From assembly GCF_001434275.1 (NCBI RefSeq), contig NZ_AZEZ01000061.1, forward strand, positions 1 to 50,412: a stretch of DNA of 50,412 nt, written 5' to 3'. This document shows positions 7,791 through 16,280 of this stretch, piece after piece (position 1 is the first letter of the stretch; every line of letters starts with the position of its first letter). The notes beneath the pieces are model-generated. The model made no database searches and had not been told where the DNA came from. It saw only the letters and a list, made by a program, of their open reading frames with translations. This stretch comes from Companilactobacillus mindensis DSM 14500 (GTDB lineage Bacteria > Bacillota > Bacilli > Lactobacillales > Lactobacillaceae). The position numbers were made by a program, and so were the translations under genes.

Positions 7791-8543
7791 ATGAAACGTA
7801 TATTAAATCTCGAAGGTGCAATAAATTTACGTGAACTTGGTGGATATCCCACTAAGGATGGTACAACAATTAAATATAATAAACTCTTACGTTCAGGGGA
7901 TATAAGTAATCTAACAGGAAAATCTTTAAGCTACCTTAAAAATTACGGATTACGATATGTCGTCGATTTTCGTTCTAACAGCGAACAACAAACTTGGGCT
8001 GACAAAACAGCTGACTTTTATAAAATTTATTCCGACCCAGTTTATCCTCTCAAAGGTAATGGCGACAAGTTAGCTGGCATCATCAATCACGGCGATTATT
8101 CTTATTTAGGCATGATCTACCAAAGCGTCGTTTTGGATCAACACGGTCAGCAAGCTTATAAAATTTTATTCGACTTATTACTGAATAATGACCAAGAGCA
8201 TCAAGCCCTGTTGTTCCACTGTGCTGCTGGTAAAGATCGGACCGGAATCGGCGCTTTGTTAGTTCTCAAAGCTTTAGGCGTTGACGACGAAACTATTACT
8301 CGTGATTATTTATTGACGAACTTGATGTATGAGAACCGCCAAACTATCGAAGCTACTTTGAACAACGAAAATGGCGACCAAGATATTAATCAAATGAACA
8401 TGACCAAGGGAGATCTCGACGATATAACTTCAGTCTTCAAAGCTATCGAACATTATTACGGAACTTTCGACAATTATTTGGATAAAGCTCTAGGCATCGA
8501 CAAGACCAAACTCAACAAATTGAAAGCAATTTATACTGAATAA
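7791..8543 (+). CDS. Tyrosine-protein phosphatase (LipA/DSP-like family)
   Basis: A 250-residue cysteine phosphatase with P-loop HCAAGKDRTG (nucleophile Cys144, Arg150) and the N-terminal family motif NLRELGGYPTKDG, followed by LLRSGDISNLT and VVDFRSNSE. Such enzymes of the Y_phosphatase3 family dephosphorylate phosphotyrosine or phosphoinositides; in Gram-positives they may counter BY-kinases, but no kinase is nearby. GGGGAGG precedes the ATG. Divergent from the glycosyltransferase gene with 65 bp between. No signal peptide, so cytosolic. Confidence 0.9.
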   Translation: MKRILNLEGAINLRELGGYPTKDGTTIKYNKLLRSGDISNLTGKSLSYLKNYGLRYVVDFRSNSEQQTWADKTADFYKIYSDPVYPLKGNGDKLAGIINHGDYSYLGMIYQSVVLDQHGQQAYKILFDLLLNNDQEHQALLFHCAAGKDRTGIGALLVLKALGVDDETITRDYLLTNLMYENRQTIEATLNNENGDQDINQMNMTKGDLDDITSVFKAIEHYYGTFDNYLDKALGIDKTKLNKLKAIYTE

Positions 8544-8602
8544 TCGACTGACTAATATTTTGTTATATCAAACTAGGTTGGCGAAAGGCAATTTACTTTG
8601 GT

Positions 8603-8770
8603 TATAATTGTTCTTGCAGGAGAGGCGAACCCTCACCTCTTACCACTCGCAAAAAATCCAGCCTGTCCTTTCCTGCATACTGATTGGCAACATTTCCATA
8701 CCTTAAAGTTTGACTAATACAAAACCAACAATCGTTTTCCTCACGTATTCCCAATGCGTGAGGTTTTTTT
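8603..8770 (+). ncRNA. Candidate small structured RNA with own promoter and terminator
   Basis: No ORF fits here. TATAAT (8603-8608), with a possible TTGGCG (8578-8583, 19-nt spacer), precedes a segment that folds: TGCAGGAGAGG near 8615 pairs with CCTTTCCTGCA near 8666-8676, with an inner GCGA/TCGC helix. It ends in a strong terminator, CCTCACGTATT/AATGCGTGAGG (8739-8763), plus seven T. Predicted length is about 155 nt. I could not match it to 6S, SRP, tmRNA, RNase P or a known riboswitch. Confidence 0.45.
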
Positions 8771-8782
8771 ATTGCCAAAATC

Positions 8783-8903
8783 CGAAGTTTGATTAATCAC
8801 TGCCGTCTTCCATTGATAGGATTTAGTGGTTTAAATTCTAAAAATAGTTCATTCGGACTTTCTAGATAACCTATGTATCCAATAATTCAATTAAAAATTA
8901 ACC
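8783..8903 (-). repeat. Internally deleted MITE remnant
   Basis: The left end GAAGTTTGATTAATCACTGC followed by CGTCTTCCAT matches the inverted 3' end of the MITE. The right end (TATGTATCCAATAATTCAA, then AAAATTAACC) resembles the other terminus seen at 5500-5529 and 46211-46233. The core between the ends is missing. It lies between the candidate RNA and the promoter of the next gene. Confidence 0.5.
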
Positions 8904-9075
8904 TTTATAGCTCACTTTCTAGAAACATTTTTAAGCAAAATATAAGAAACTTTTGTATAATTAAGTTTCGGAATATACAACATGTGACATTTCTGTGAAC
9001 TTTCACCGAATGTCTTCCTATGATTTAATTAGTCTTGTATACTTGATTTGTCAACATAATGGAGGAATGCAAATA

Positions 9076-10428
9076 ATGTTTTGTCCAAATTGTGGCCATA
9101 AAGTTGAACCGGATCAGAAATTTTGTGATAACTGCGGTTGGGCCCTTAAAAAGAAAAATACCGAGGATACAAAAGAACAAAAAGACGATGACTCCGTTCG
9201 TTCATTGTCTGAAATTGAAAATGAACTAAATGAGGAAGATCCAATCGTAAAACCCACGACTGAAACTAAACCTCATCTAGAACAAGCACCTGCGCAACAA
9301 CAAGAATACGGTTCCTTCGATCATCCCGAGCGTAAAACTACTCGTCCTGATCCTGAACCTGAAATGAAAACTTTTGAACGTAAAGAATCTACTCGTCCTT
9401 CATCATTCGAAAAATCAAATTCTAATGCACCACTGGACGATAGAACGCAAGTTTATAGTAAAAATGATTTCAACCCCATTTCTCAAAAGCCTTACAAGAA
9501 CAACCCTGAACAGGCTCAAGAAAAACCATATTCAAAACCTTTCGTAGATCCAATCAAGGATCCCATCAAAGATCCCTTTGCACCAACGGAAAGCGAAAAA
9601 CGTGCTGCTGAAGCAAAGAGACAGGCAGAAGCCGTTGATCCTAACGATGGTTTTATCCACAATATGATCAAATTTGCTAAAAATAACGCTTATGTCAGCA
9701 TCTTTGCCGTCATCATCGTAGCTATTCTTCTAGTTGTAAAAAGAAATTACGGTTATATCGCTTTGGCAGTCGTTCTGATTGCTTGGTTCCTATTCTCACA
9801 ATTGCGTCATGGCAATGAGTTGGGTGCCAATAAAGCTTTGAAGAAGGAAACTTCGCTCAAGAAGAATTCTGATTCAGATGAAGATACTCCCGATAAAACT
9901 GAAACATATGCTGCTCCTAAACAAAAAAAGGAACATCATAAAACAGCTGCCGATCGATTGAAGCCTAATCACAAGACGACGACCCAAAAAATCATTATTG
10001 TCTCGTCAGTTATCGGTTTCATTGCTTCTATCAGTGGTCCATTCTTGGATGGCTTGTCACTTTCAAGTACCATCGCCGGTGCTGCTAATTACACCGCCAA
10101 CAATCTAGGTTCACAGCCTACTTGGTTCACTAATGGTTTTTCAGCTATTCGTTTGATCTGTTTCTTATCACCAGTCATTGCTTTATTAGCCGGTTGTTTC
10201 AGATCACGTGGCAGCATTCGTTTGACAAGAATTTTTACTTTCTTACCAACAGTACTCTATGCCGCCCTTTATGGAGCTTTATCAGCTGGATTAGTTAATT
10301 CTTCAGCCATCACTGGTCAAGTCGTAGCTAACGCTAGTCGTTCATTTGGTGCCAGTTTCTATGTTCTATTGATAACATCAGTTGTTTCATTAGTTATGGC
10401 ATATACTTTACGTCCTAAAATTAAATAA
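9076..10428 (+). CDS. Zinc-ribbon membrane protein with long charged linker
   Basis: A 450-residue protein with three parts. A zinc ribbon (Cys3, 6, 17, 20 in MFCPNCG...FCDNCG) is followed by a long Pro/Glu/Lys-rich, probably disordered linker with repeated arginine-threonine-rich ERK-type segments (about 25-190). Two hydrophobic helices (about 200-245), another charged stretch, and a C-terminal set of several membrane helices (about 305-445) complete it. The ATG at 9076 is chosen because GGAGGA at 9061 is about 10 nt upstream and the zinc ribbon should begin the protein; earlier in-frame starts lack this. TATAAT at 8956-8961 may be the -10. Function unknown. Confidence 0.75.
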   Translation: MFCPNCGHKVEPDQKFCDNCGWALKKKNTEDTKEQKDDDSVRSLSEIENELNEEDPIVKPTTETKPHLEQAPAQQQEYGSFDHPERKTTRPDPEPEMKTFERKESTRPSSFEKSNSNAPLDDRTQVYSKNDFNPISQKPYKNNPEQAQEKPYSKPFVDPIKDPIKDPFAPTESEKRAAEAKRQAEAVDPNDGFIHNMIKFAKNNAYVSIFAVIIVAILLVVKRNYGYIALAVVLIAWFLFSQLRHGNELGANKALKKETSLKKNSDSDEDTPDKTETYAAPKQKKEHHKTAADRLKPNHKTTTQKIIIVSSVIGFIASISGPFLDGLSLSSTIAGAANYTANNLGSQPTWFTNGFSAIRLICFLSPVIALLAGCFRSRGSIRLTRIFTFLPTVLYAALYGALSAGLVNSSAITGQVVANASRSFGASFYVLLITSVVSLVMAYTLRPKIK

Positions 10429-10446
10429 TTTTGAATTTAATTAACT

Positions 10447-10484
10447 AAAGACCTATCAAATTATATTTGATAGGTCTTTTATTT
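10447..10484 (+). terminator. Rho-independent terminator
   Basis: A perfect 15-bp stem (AAAGACCTATCAAAT at 10447-10461 with 10465-10479) closes a 3-nt loop and is followed by T-rich sequence. It ends the zinc-ribbon gene. Confidence 0.9.
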
Positions 10485-10582
10485 ATACTCATTTTATTAA
10501 AAATTAAATTCGCATTTTTCACTTTATTGATTATATTCCTTTGTTTATACTAATGAATGGTATAGACATATTGGAGGGTGCT

Positions 10583-12604
10583 ATGAAAGTTTATCTTAAT
10601 TTGAAATTTCATAAACTATTGATTTTACCTATTCTATTTGTATTTTCAATTGTAGCTTTCAATAACCAGACTGAGAATATCGTCACAGCTAAGGAGGCTA
10701 CTATTCCCACTGAGGGTTTCCCAAGTACCCCTGCCCCCATTTGGGCAATTATTTGGATGAATAGTGGTTTTAGTAAACCACCTAAAGAAGTTATCAGTGC
10801 TACTATTGATAATACAAATTATAGTAACAATATTATTCCTATCAGTAATTCTTTTATAAAATCATCGCTTACATTGCCTTCAGCCTCTGGAAATTATACG
10901 TGGTATAAAAAAATTGACGATGGTGCTTGGAAAGTAAGTGATTCAGGCTACGTTTCGGCGCTATCTGTCAATTCTAATCGCAAATTTAATACATCCTTAA
11001 ATTTGCTTGATTTTAAAAATTTACATAGCAAAAAAATAATAACCGTCAAATATCAATTAGCTTACATACTTGGAGTATTTTCTAAAGATCGTTACTACTC
11101 ACGAATAATTACGGTTCATATCCTTCCTACGAATGTTAACGCTAAATCTATAACTATAGAGACCGATAATGATTACCTCTATAACAATAAAAACAATGAT
11201 TTAGGAACCAATGTCACATATGCTCGAGCTACAACCGATCCAGAATTTGCAACGGCTCAACCTGAATGGTCAGTCAGTGACGAAAGTAAAGCCACAATCG
11301 ATTCGAATGGGGAAATTACGGCTAAACCCACTGGATCATCTGCTAACGATTCCAATCAAATCAGTAGTTTCTTCGTTTACGCAAAAATCAAGAATGCCGA
11401 CGGAACTATCGTTACAGCCAGCAAGTTAATGAACGTCGGTGAAGGTCTATACGATCAAAAAGCAAGAGCTGGTGAAAGAGCCACTTTTGTTCTTCAAGGA
11501 TTTGATAATTCTACAAGAGACTCATTTAAAACTGACGTCAAATGGTATAAAAAGAAAGGAAAGAATGGTAAGCCATCCTCCCCTCTACCCAAACAAGACG
11601 ATCCTTTCAGATACACTACCGAACCTCTTACCAAAGATGATGATGGTGACTATTACTACGCAACCATCAAGATGACTTACGGCAACAATGATACTCAAAG
11701 TTTAACTACCAACGATGCTTTACTAACCGTTAATCCAGCCTTGAATCCTAACGTCAAATTGACTAATCAAGTCGAAAATGTCTCCTCCAAAAGCGACCAA
11801 GATACTCCGTTGATTTTAAATGACATCGTAAATAACGATTTGATCGATTACAAATTTCAATTAAACAACGACGGCGAACGCGATCTGAACAACACTACTT
11901 TATCAACTTATCTCAGTCTCGGTACCGAAATAGTCGGCGTTAACGTTGATGGAACGGATCTTACCGATTCACAGTATTCAACAACTGCCCACATCAATAA
12001 TCGCAATCAGTTACTCCAAATCAATATTGGCAGTCTCAAAATAAATGATAAGAGAAATATCATCGTTCATACACTGACGCATGACATTGACCGCAATTTT
12101 GCTTTTGCGGCAACACCATTTTTCATCGGAACGGATGATGACCAAAACGACTATCAGAGCATTGGCTCCAAATTCAAATTGAATTATTTAAATAACGAAC
12201 TTATTCCACACATCAAAACTATTAATTTTGAACCTATCTATCCATTTGACGTTAATGTTGATAAATATCGTTTGAACTCAACCAATTCACCGAATGAAAT
12301 AATTACTTTTGAAGATCACCGTAAGAAAAAAAATCCTCTCAAAGTTTATTTGAATGAACCAGATAATTTGATCGATACCCATAACAATTCTTTAGCGGCA
12401 ATTTTTAAATTTAAAAATGACACCTCACCATACCCTCAACCGATCAAGGATAAGGTTCTCGTTGCGCAATCGGCACAAGATCAAACTTTACAACCAATTC
12501 GTTGGGATAAAGATAAAGGATTATTGTTACACGTGACCAAATCCAATATTATTGCTGGCGAATACCACACTAAATTATCTTGGAGTATTCAAGACAGCGT
12601 CTAA
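10583..12604 (+). CDS. Secreted Ig-like protein with a divergent WxL-type C-terminus
   Basis: A 673-residue cell-surface protein. An N-terminal signal peptide (MKVYLNLKFHKLLILPILFV...) ends near residue 35. A Big_2-like bacterial Ig domain is suggested around 200-290 (ATIDSNGEITAKPTG), followed by a second Ig-like part with WYKKKGKNGK and a DUF11-like beta domain (about 390-500). The last 40 residues (TLQPIRW... to GEYHTKLSWSIQDSV) match the end of WxL domains, which bind peptidoglycan non-covalently. No LPXTG is present. ATG 10583 is chosen over an upstream in-frame start because TTGGAGGG and the signal peptide begin there. It stands alone, without the DUF916 partners common in WxL clusters. 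Confidence 0.75.
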   Translation: MKVYLNLKFHKLLILPILFVFSIVAFNNQTENIVTAKEATIPTEGFPSTPAPIWAIIWMNSGFSKPPKEVISATIDNTNYSNNIIPISNSFIKSSLTLPSASGNYTWYKKIDDGAWKVSDSGYVSALSVNSNRKFNTSLNLLDFKNLHSKKIITVKYQLAYILGVFSKDRYYSRIITVHILPTNVNAKSITIETDNDYLYNNKNNDLGTNVTYARATTDPEFATAQPEWSVSDESKATIDSNGEITAKPTGSSANDSNQISSFFVYAKIKNADGTIVTASKLMNVGEGLYDQKARAGERATFVLQGFDNSTRDSFKTDVKWYKKKGKNGKPSSPLPKQDDPFRYTTEPLTKDDDGDYYYATIKMTYGNNDTQSLTTNDALLTVNPALNPNVKLTNQVENVSSKSDQDTPLILNDIVNNDLIDYKFQLNNDGERDLNNTTLSTYLSLGTEIVGVNVDGTDLTDSQYSTTAHINNRNQLLQINIGSLKINDKRNIIVHTLTHDIDRNFAFAATPFFIGTDDDQNDYQSIGSKFKLNYLNNELIPHIKTINFEPIYPFDVNVDKYRLNSTNSPNEIITFEDHRKKKNPLKVYLNEPDNLIDTHNNSLAAIFKFKNDTSPYPQPIKDKVLVAQSAQDQTLQPIRWDKDKGLLLHVTKSNIIAGEYHTKLSWSIQDSV

Positions 12605-12636
12605 TTGTACAAACAGTATGATACATAGGCCTTTGG

Positions 12637-12664
12637 TTGGATAATCGACTCGAGTGTTTATACT
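12637..12664 (+). promoter_or_regulatory. Promoter-like sequence of a decayed gene
   Basis: TTGGAT (12637-12642), 16-nt spacer, TATACT (12659-12664). It precedes AGGAG (12673-12677) and ATG 12685. Confidence 0.45.
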
Positions 12665-12684
12665 GAGAGTTGAGGAGAACAGAA

Positions 12685-12883
12685 ATGAAATTAAGTAATT
12701 TCTATCCTCCGAAGTCTCACGCAAGTGAGCAAACATCTACCAAGACGTCATCGGTTTAACAAGATCGTAATTAAGGTAGTTGCAACTGAATGGGATCAGT
12801 CAAAAAAATTAGGGTTGAATCGAGATGAACCAAAATCAAAAGTAATTTTAGATTTTGTAATATCAATCAATGTTAATCCTTAA
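12685..12883 (+). pseudogene. Possible frameshifted small gene
   Basis: A promoter, ribosome binding site and ATG are followed by only 24 codons (MKLSNFYPPKSHASEQTSTK...SSV stop at 12757). The +1 frame is open from 12695 and reads on as FNKIVIKVVATEWDQSKKLG to a stop at 12881-12883. A single indel near 12750 would join the two into a protein of about 65 residues. I do not recognise the product. Alternatively this is a non-coding leader, since short hairpins (for instance CTCAC-GCAA-GTGAG) also occur in the segment. Confidence 0.35.
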
Positions 12884-12898
12884 ACCTCACATTTGGAG

Positions 12899-12943
12899 TC
12901 AGCTTACCCTCCTTTTTAATACCAGTAAGTTATTAATTTTCAT
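12899..12943 (-). other. Very short ORF with strong ribosome binding site
   Basis: On the minus strand TTTGGAGGATTCATT leads into ATG and 14 codons (MKINNLLVLKRRVS). The signal is good but the product is tiny. It may be the stump of a lost gene or a leader peptide. It lies downstream of the terminator that follows the glycerophosphodiesterase gene. Confidence 0.25.
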
Positions 12944-12976
12944 AATGAATCCTCCAAAAACACAAATAAGTCTAGA

Positions 12977-13027
12977 CAAAAAAGCCTCAGAATAGATCAG
13001 TTAAGCACTGATAATTCTGAGGTTTTT
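12977..13027 (-). terminator. Rho-independent terminator of the GDPD gene
   Basis: On the minus strand, AACCTCAGAAT pairs with ATTCTGAGGCT and is followed by TTTTTT. The stem occupies 12985-12993 and 13014-13022, just past the stop at 13035. Confidence 0.85.
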
Positions 13028-13034
13028 GTCTGCA

Positions 13035-13778
13035 TTATTTTTCTAAAAAGCTCATACGGTCAGCGATGTTAGTAATTACACCATCAACGCCCCAACTAAA
13101 GAGCTTTTGAGCGCGATTGATGTCATCAACGGTCCAAACATTGATTTCATAACCATAATCCTTCATTTTTTTGACCATATCTTCAGTCAAGCCAGTACTA
13201 TCTGGGTGAACGATCTTAGCGTGGCAAGCTTGCATGACTAAGTTCCAATCGTCGCCTAAAGTTTCGTGACTGAACAACACTGCATATTTCAAATCTGGTT
13301 TTAATTGGTACATTTTTTCTAACATGATGGGATTAAAACTGGAAATAATTAAATCAACATGTTCGTCCAAACGGTCCAAAGCTTCCGCAAATTTTTCAAC
13401 CAGTTTATCGGCTAAATAATTGGCATTGTCCCCTACAACACCTTTTAGTTCGATATTAGCATTGATCTTGTGAATATTAAGAAAGTCGATCAATTGATCC
13501 AAAGTTGGAACTTTTTCCCCACGGAACTTTTCAGCGAACCAATAGCCAGCATCGGCGCTCAAAACTTTTGAACTATCAACAGTTTCAATTGATCCCGATT
13601 CATTAGTTGTACGGTCTAACTTATCATCGTGAATCACGAAGACCTGTTCATCTTTGGTAATGCTTAGATCAGTTTCAATCCATTTAACATCATGATTAAC
13701 AACGACATTGAATGCAGCCATCGTATTCTCAGGTGCCAATGTTGGTATTCCTCTATGAGCAACAATTTTTCTATCCAT
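13035..13778 (-). CDS. Glycerophosphodiester phosphodiesterase
   Basis: Hydrolyses glycerophosphodiesters to glycerol 3-phosphate and an alcohol; a TIM-barrel enzyme. Family motifs: IVAHRGIPTLAPENTMAAF (catalytic His/Arg and metal Glu), ETDLSITKD, FVIHDDKLDRTTNESG and the C-terminal INVWTVDD...GVDGVITN. The 247-residue form from ATG 13778 has TTGGAGGA upstream and starts right at the barrel; a longer frame to 13817 lacks a ribosome binding site. No signal peptide, so cytosolic, acting on imported or recycled phospholipid head groups. Monocistronic. Confidence 0.92.
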   Translation of the reverse strand: MDRKIVAHRGIPTLAPENTMAAFNVVVNHDVKWIETDLSITKDEQVFVIHDDKLDRTTNESGSIETVDSSKVLSADAGYWFAEKFRGEKVPTLDQLIDFLNIHKINANIELKGVVGDNANYLADKLVEKFAEALDRLDEHVDLIISSFNPIMLEKMYQLKPDLKYAVLFSHETLGDDWNLVMQACHAKIVHPDSTGLTEDMVKKMKDYGYEINVWTVDDINRAQKLFSWGVDGVITNIADRMSFLEK

Positions 13779-13824
13779 AATAATCCTCCAATAAGTAGAG
13801 TATACAACAGTATGCAAGGGGCAA

Positions 13825-13860
13825 AAAAACCGAGGTTTACTTGATGTATCCTCGGTTTTT
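13825..13860 (-). terminator. Rho-independent terminator of nagA
   Basis: AAAACCGAGG (13826-13835) pairs with CCTCGGTTTT (13850-13859) around a 14-nt loop. On the minus strand it ends in a T run. Downstream of the nagA stop at 13925. Confidence 0.85.
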
Positions 13861-13924
13861 CAGTATTTTTATAAGTAATTATCTATCAGATCAGACAATT
13901 CGTATTGTTTTTATTTGTTTAGAA

Positions 13925-15085
13925 TTAAGCTTGGTAACGTGAAACACCATCTAAGTATGTTTCTCTCAATGTCATATCATCATCAAGAACGATAAAGTCA
14001 GCGTCACGACCGTCGGCAATGATACCACACTTGTCAGCAACTTTTGAACTCTTAGCAGCTGTGTAACTAGCCATTTCAACAGCTTCTTCAGCAGTAGCAA
14101 TGTTCCAGTCAACAACGTTCTTAATAGCTTCGTTCAACATCAAGATTGAACCAGCAAGGTTGTGTGTTTCATCCTTTAATCTGGCAGTACCATTAGCAAC
14201 AACAACTGGTAATTCACCAAGTACGTAGTCGCCATCTGGCATAAGACCAGCACGCATACAGTCAGTAATTAGGGCAACATGTTCTGCACCCTTCTTTTCG
14301 ATAACGATACGAGCTGCGAATGGGTTAACGTGGTGACCATCACAGATCAATTCGTCATCAACTAAGTGCATTGAAAGAGCTGCACCAACCATACCAGGTA
14401 CACGGTGGTTCAAGCCGCTCATACCATTGTATGTGTGTGTAAATCCAGTAGCACCAGCTTCGACACAAGCCTTAGCTTGTTCAAATGTAGCATCACTGTG
14501 GCCAAGATAAACAGCAACTTTGTCAGAAGCTACGGCTTTAGTGAATTCTGGAGCACCTTTTCTTTCAGGAGCAATAGAAATCTTTCTAATCATGCCGTGA
14601 GCAGCATCTTGCCAATCTTTGAATTCTTCAGCATCTGGATCTCTGAAGTACTTAGGATTTTGAGCACCCTTGTGCTTTTCTGTATAGAAAGGACCTTCAA
14701 AGTGAATACCTTGAATTTTGGCACCAGTAGCCTTCTTGTAGTTATCACCGATTGTTTGGCAGATATGTTTTAGTTGATCATGTGAAGCTGTCAATGTTGT
14801 AGGCAACCATGATGTAACACCAGCTCTTAGTAGACCTTCTGACATTTCATTCAACTTTTCAAAGTCATCGTCCATAACATCGTGGCCAACAAGACCATGA
14901 ATGTGAGTATCAACAAGACCTGGGGCGATAAATTTGTCTGAATAGTCGACAATCTTACCTTCTGGTTTGTCATCTTCTGCAGTAAAGAATTTACCAAACT
15001 TACCGTCATCAGTAACTTCTAGATAGCCACCGTTTTCAGTTGTGTTTTTCAAAAAGAATTTTTTAGCATGAATATAATATGACAT
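13925..15085 (-). CDS. nagA: N-acetylglucosamine-6-phosphate deacetylase
   Basis: Deacetylates GlcNAc-6-phosphate to glucosamine 6-phosphate and acetate, the first cytosolic step after PTS uptake. The 386 residues are full length. Metal and catalytic motifs of the amidohydrolase fold are visible: APGLVDTHIHG, IHFEGPFYTEKHKGAQNP, VYLGHSDATFEQA, FTHTYNGMSGLNHRVPG, ICDGHHVNP and the catalytic Asp in LITDCMRAGL. AGAAGGAGAG precedes the ATG. The promoter (TATAAT on the minus strand, 15117-15122) is overlapped by a NagR-type operator. Its partner transporter nagE lies about 4.3 kb away with the same operator. Confidence 0.95.
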   Translation of the reverse strand: MSYYIHAKKFFLKNTTENGGYLEVTDDGKFGKFFTAEDDKPEGKIVDYSDKFIAPGLVDTHIHGLVGHDVMDDDFEKLNEMSEGLLRAGVTSWLPTTLTASHDQLKHICQTIGDNYKKATGAKIQGIHFEGPFYTEKHKGAQNPKYFRDPDAEEFKDWQDAAHGMIRKISIAPERKGAPEFTKAVASDKVAVYLGHSDATFEQAKACVEAGATGFTHTYNGMSGLNHRVPGMVGAALSMHLVDDELICDGHHVNPFAARIVIEKKGAEHVALITDCMRAGLMPDGDYVLGELPVVVANGTARLKDETHNLAGSILMLNEAIKNVVDWNIATAEEAVEMASYTAAKSSKVADKCGIIADGRDADFIVLDDDMTLRETYLDGVSRYQA

Positions 15086-15116
15086 TATCTACTCTCCTTC
15101 TAATATTAACAAGTTC

Positions 15117-15145
15117 ATTATAGCATTCACCACTGGTCTATACCA
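15117..15145 (-). promoter_or_regulatory. nagA promoter with GntR/NagR-type operator
   Basis: TGGTCTATACCA (15134-15145) is the palindromic type bound by NagR/YvoA-like GntR repressors (consensus recalled as TGGTATAGACCA). On the minus strand it overlaps the -35 region, 17 bp from TATAAT (15117-15122). The same site, one base different, occurs in the nagE promoter. Confidence 0.65.
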
Positions 15146-15164
15146 TAGTGTAATGTATTTTTTA

Positions 15165-15198
15165 TTAAAAAAGTTGGAACAACTTAATGTCCCAACTT
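15165..15198 (-). terminator. Rho-independent terminator of the first hicD paralogue
   Basis: On the minus strand AAGTTGG (15192-15198) pairs with CCAACTT (15171-15177) across a 14-nt loop and is followed by a T run. Confidence 0.7.
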
Positions 15199-15221
15199 CA
15201 TCATAGCAAATATTTTTAATT

Positions 15222-16157
15222 TTAGTCGCTCGTTACTTGAAATTCTTCTGGTAATTTACTCTTAATAAAATCAGCCGAATATTGTAATTTATCCAACTCT
15301 TCTTGTGGCAAATTCAAATGAATTTGCTTGATGATGCCGTCACGACCAACGATAGCTGGATATGAAAGGTAAACACCATATTCTTCACGGAAATTAGATA
15401 CTGGCAATTCGATATAAGCATCGTTTAAAATGGCCATCGTCAAACGTACGGCAGCCGTTGAAATACCATAGTTAGTATATTTTTTACCACTGAAGACTGT
15501 GAATCCACCCATGCGAATATCTTCATTCAATTTATCGAGATCGAGACCATCGTCTGCGGCTAATTCAGCAATCGAGTGATCCAATACTTTTACAGTTGAC
15601 CAAGCGGTAAATTGTGAATTACCGTGCTCACCCAAGTTGTAGCCAGAAACCGAACGTGGGTCAACGTTCAAAGCTGCCCCCACAGCTCGTTTCATTCGGG
15701 CTGAATCCAACAAAGTTCCGGTGCCCATGACATGTTTCTTAGGCAATCCAGTAACTTGTTGATAAATTGAAACCATCACATCGTTAGGATTGCTGATGAC
15801 AACGATCTTGCCATCAAAAGCCGTCTCTTTGATATGTTCGGCTACATCCCTAACAGCGTTGCTAGTGAATTCCAATTCAGCGAAACGATCTGGTTTTACC
15901 CGATCCTGCAATTTAATATTTCCCACAGCTGAAATAATTACGTCAGTATCATCTAATTGCGAATAATCATTAACAAAGACATTCGTGTGATATGGCAAGT
16001 TAGCCATCGCATCTTCAAAATCCAATGCATCGGATTTGACTTTCTTTTCGTTGATATCGATCAATACCAAATCATCAACGAATCCATTTGAAACGATATA
16101 GTGTGCACAAGCAGCGCCAACGTTTCCCATTCCAATAATTGCAACTTTTCTTGTCAT
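15222..16157 (-). CDS. L-2-hydroxyisocaproate dehydrogenase / L-lactate dehydrogenase-like, paralogue 1
   Basis: An NAD-dependent 2-hydroxyacid dehydrogenase of the LDH/MDH superfamily, 311 residues. It shows the Rossmann motif [14 protein letters not shown], the NPNDVM motif and the active-site His in [12 protein letters not shown]. The family in lactobacilli reduces branched 2-oxo acids from leucine, valine and phenylalanine breakdown, regenerating NAD and giving flavour hydroxy acids. The loop IKLQDRVKPDRFAELEF before NAVRDVA is the specificity region and differs from paralogue 2. Leader GACTGTGAGGTAATTT is almost the same as in front of paralogue 2. TATAAT upstream is a likely -10 box. 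Confidence 0.85.
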   Translation of the reverse strand: MTRKVAIIGMGNVGAACAHYIVSNGFVDDLVLIDINEKKVKSDALDFEDAMANLPYHTNVFVNDYSQLDDTDVIISAVGNIKLQDRVKPDRFAELEFTSNAVRDVAEHIKETAFDGKIVVISNPNDVMVSIYQQVTGLPKKHVMGTGTLLDSARMKRAVGAALNVDPRSVSGYNLGEHGNSQFTAWSTVKVLDHSIAELAADDGLDLDKLNEDIRMGGFTVFSGKKYTNYGISTAAVRLTMAILNDAYIELPVSNFREEYGVYLSYPAIVGRDGIIKQIHLNLPQEELDKLQYSADFIKSKLPEEFQVTSD

Positions 16158-16280
16158 ATAAATTACCTCACAGTCTTTACTTCTTTAAAACACTAATTTT
16201 AAGTTGTGACTGCAATTATACTCTAATTTGATTAAAAAATAATTAACAAACAAAAATTAACAAATAAAAGCCTAATTTTT

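Noticed and set aside
12637-12900. T-box or riboswitch leader
   Set aside because: Short hairpins and a region like AATTAAGGTAG suggested a T-box, but the T-box sequence (GGTGGNACCGCG), specifier loop and terminator are absent, and GDPD is on the other strand.
13925-15085. Reverse-frame ORFs within nagA, ddl, ATPase and similar genes
   Set aside because: They lie antisense to clearly conserved proteins, lack ribosome binding sites and show no recognisable domains.
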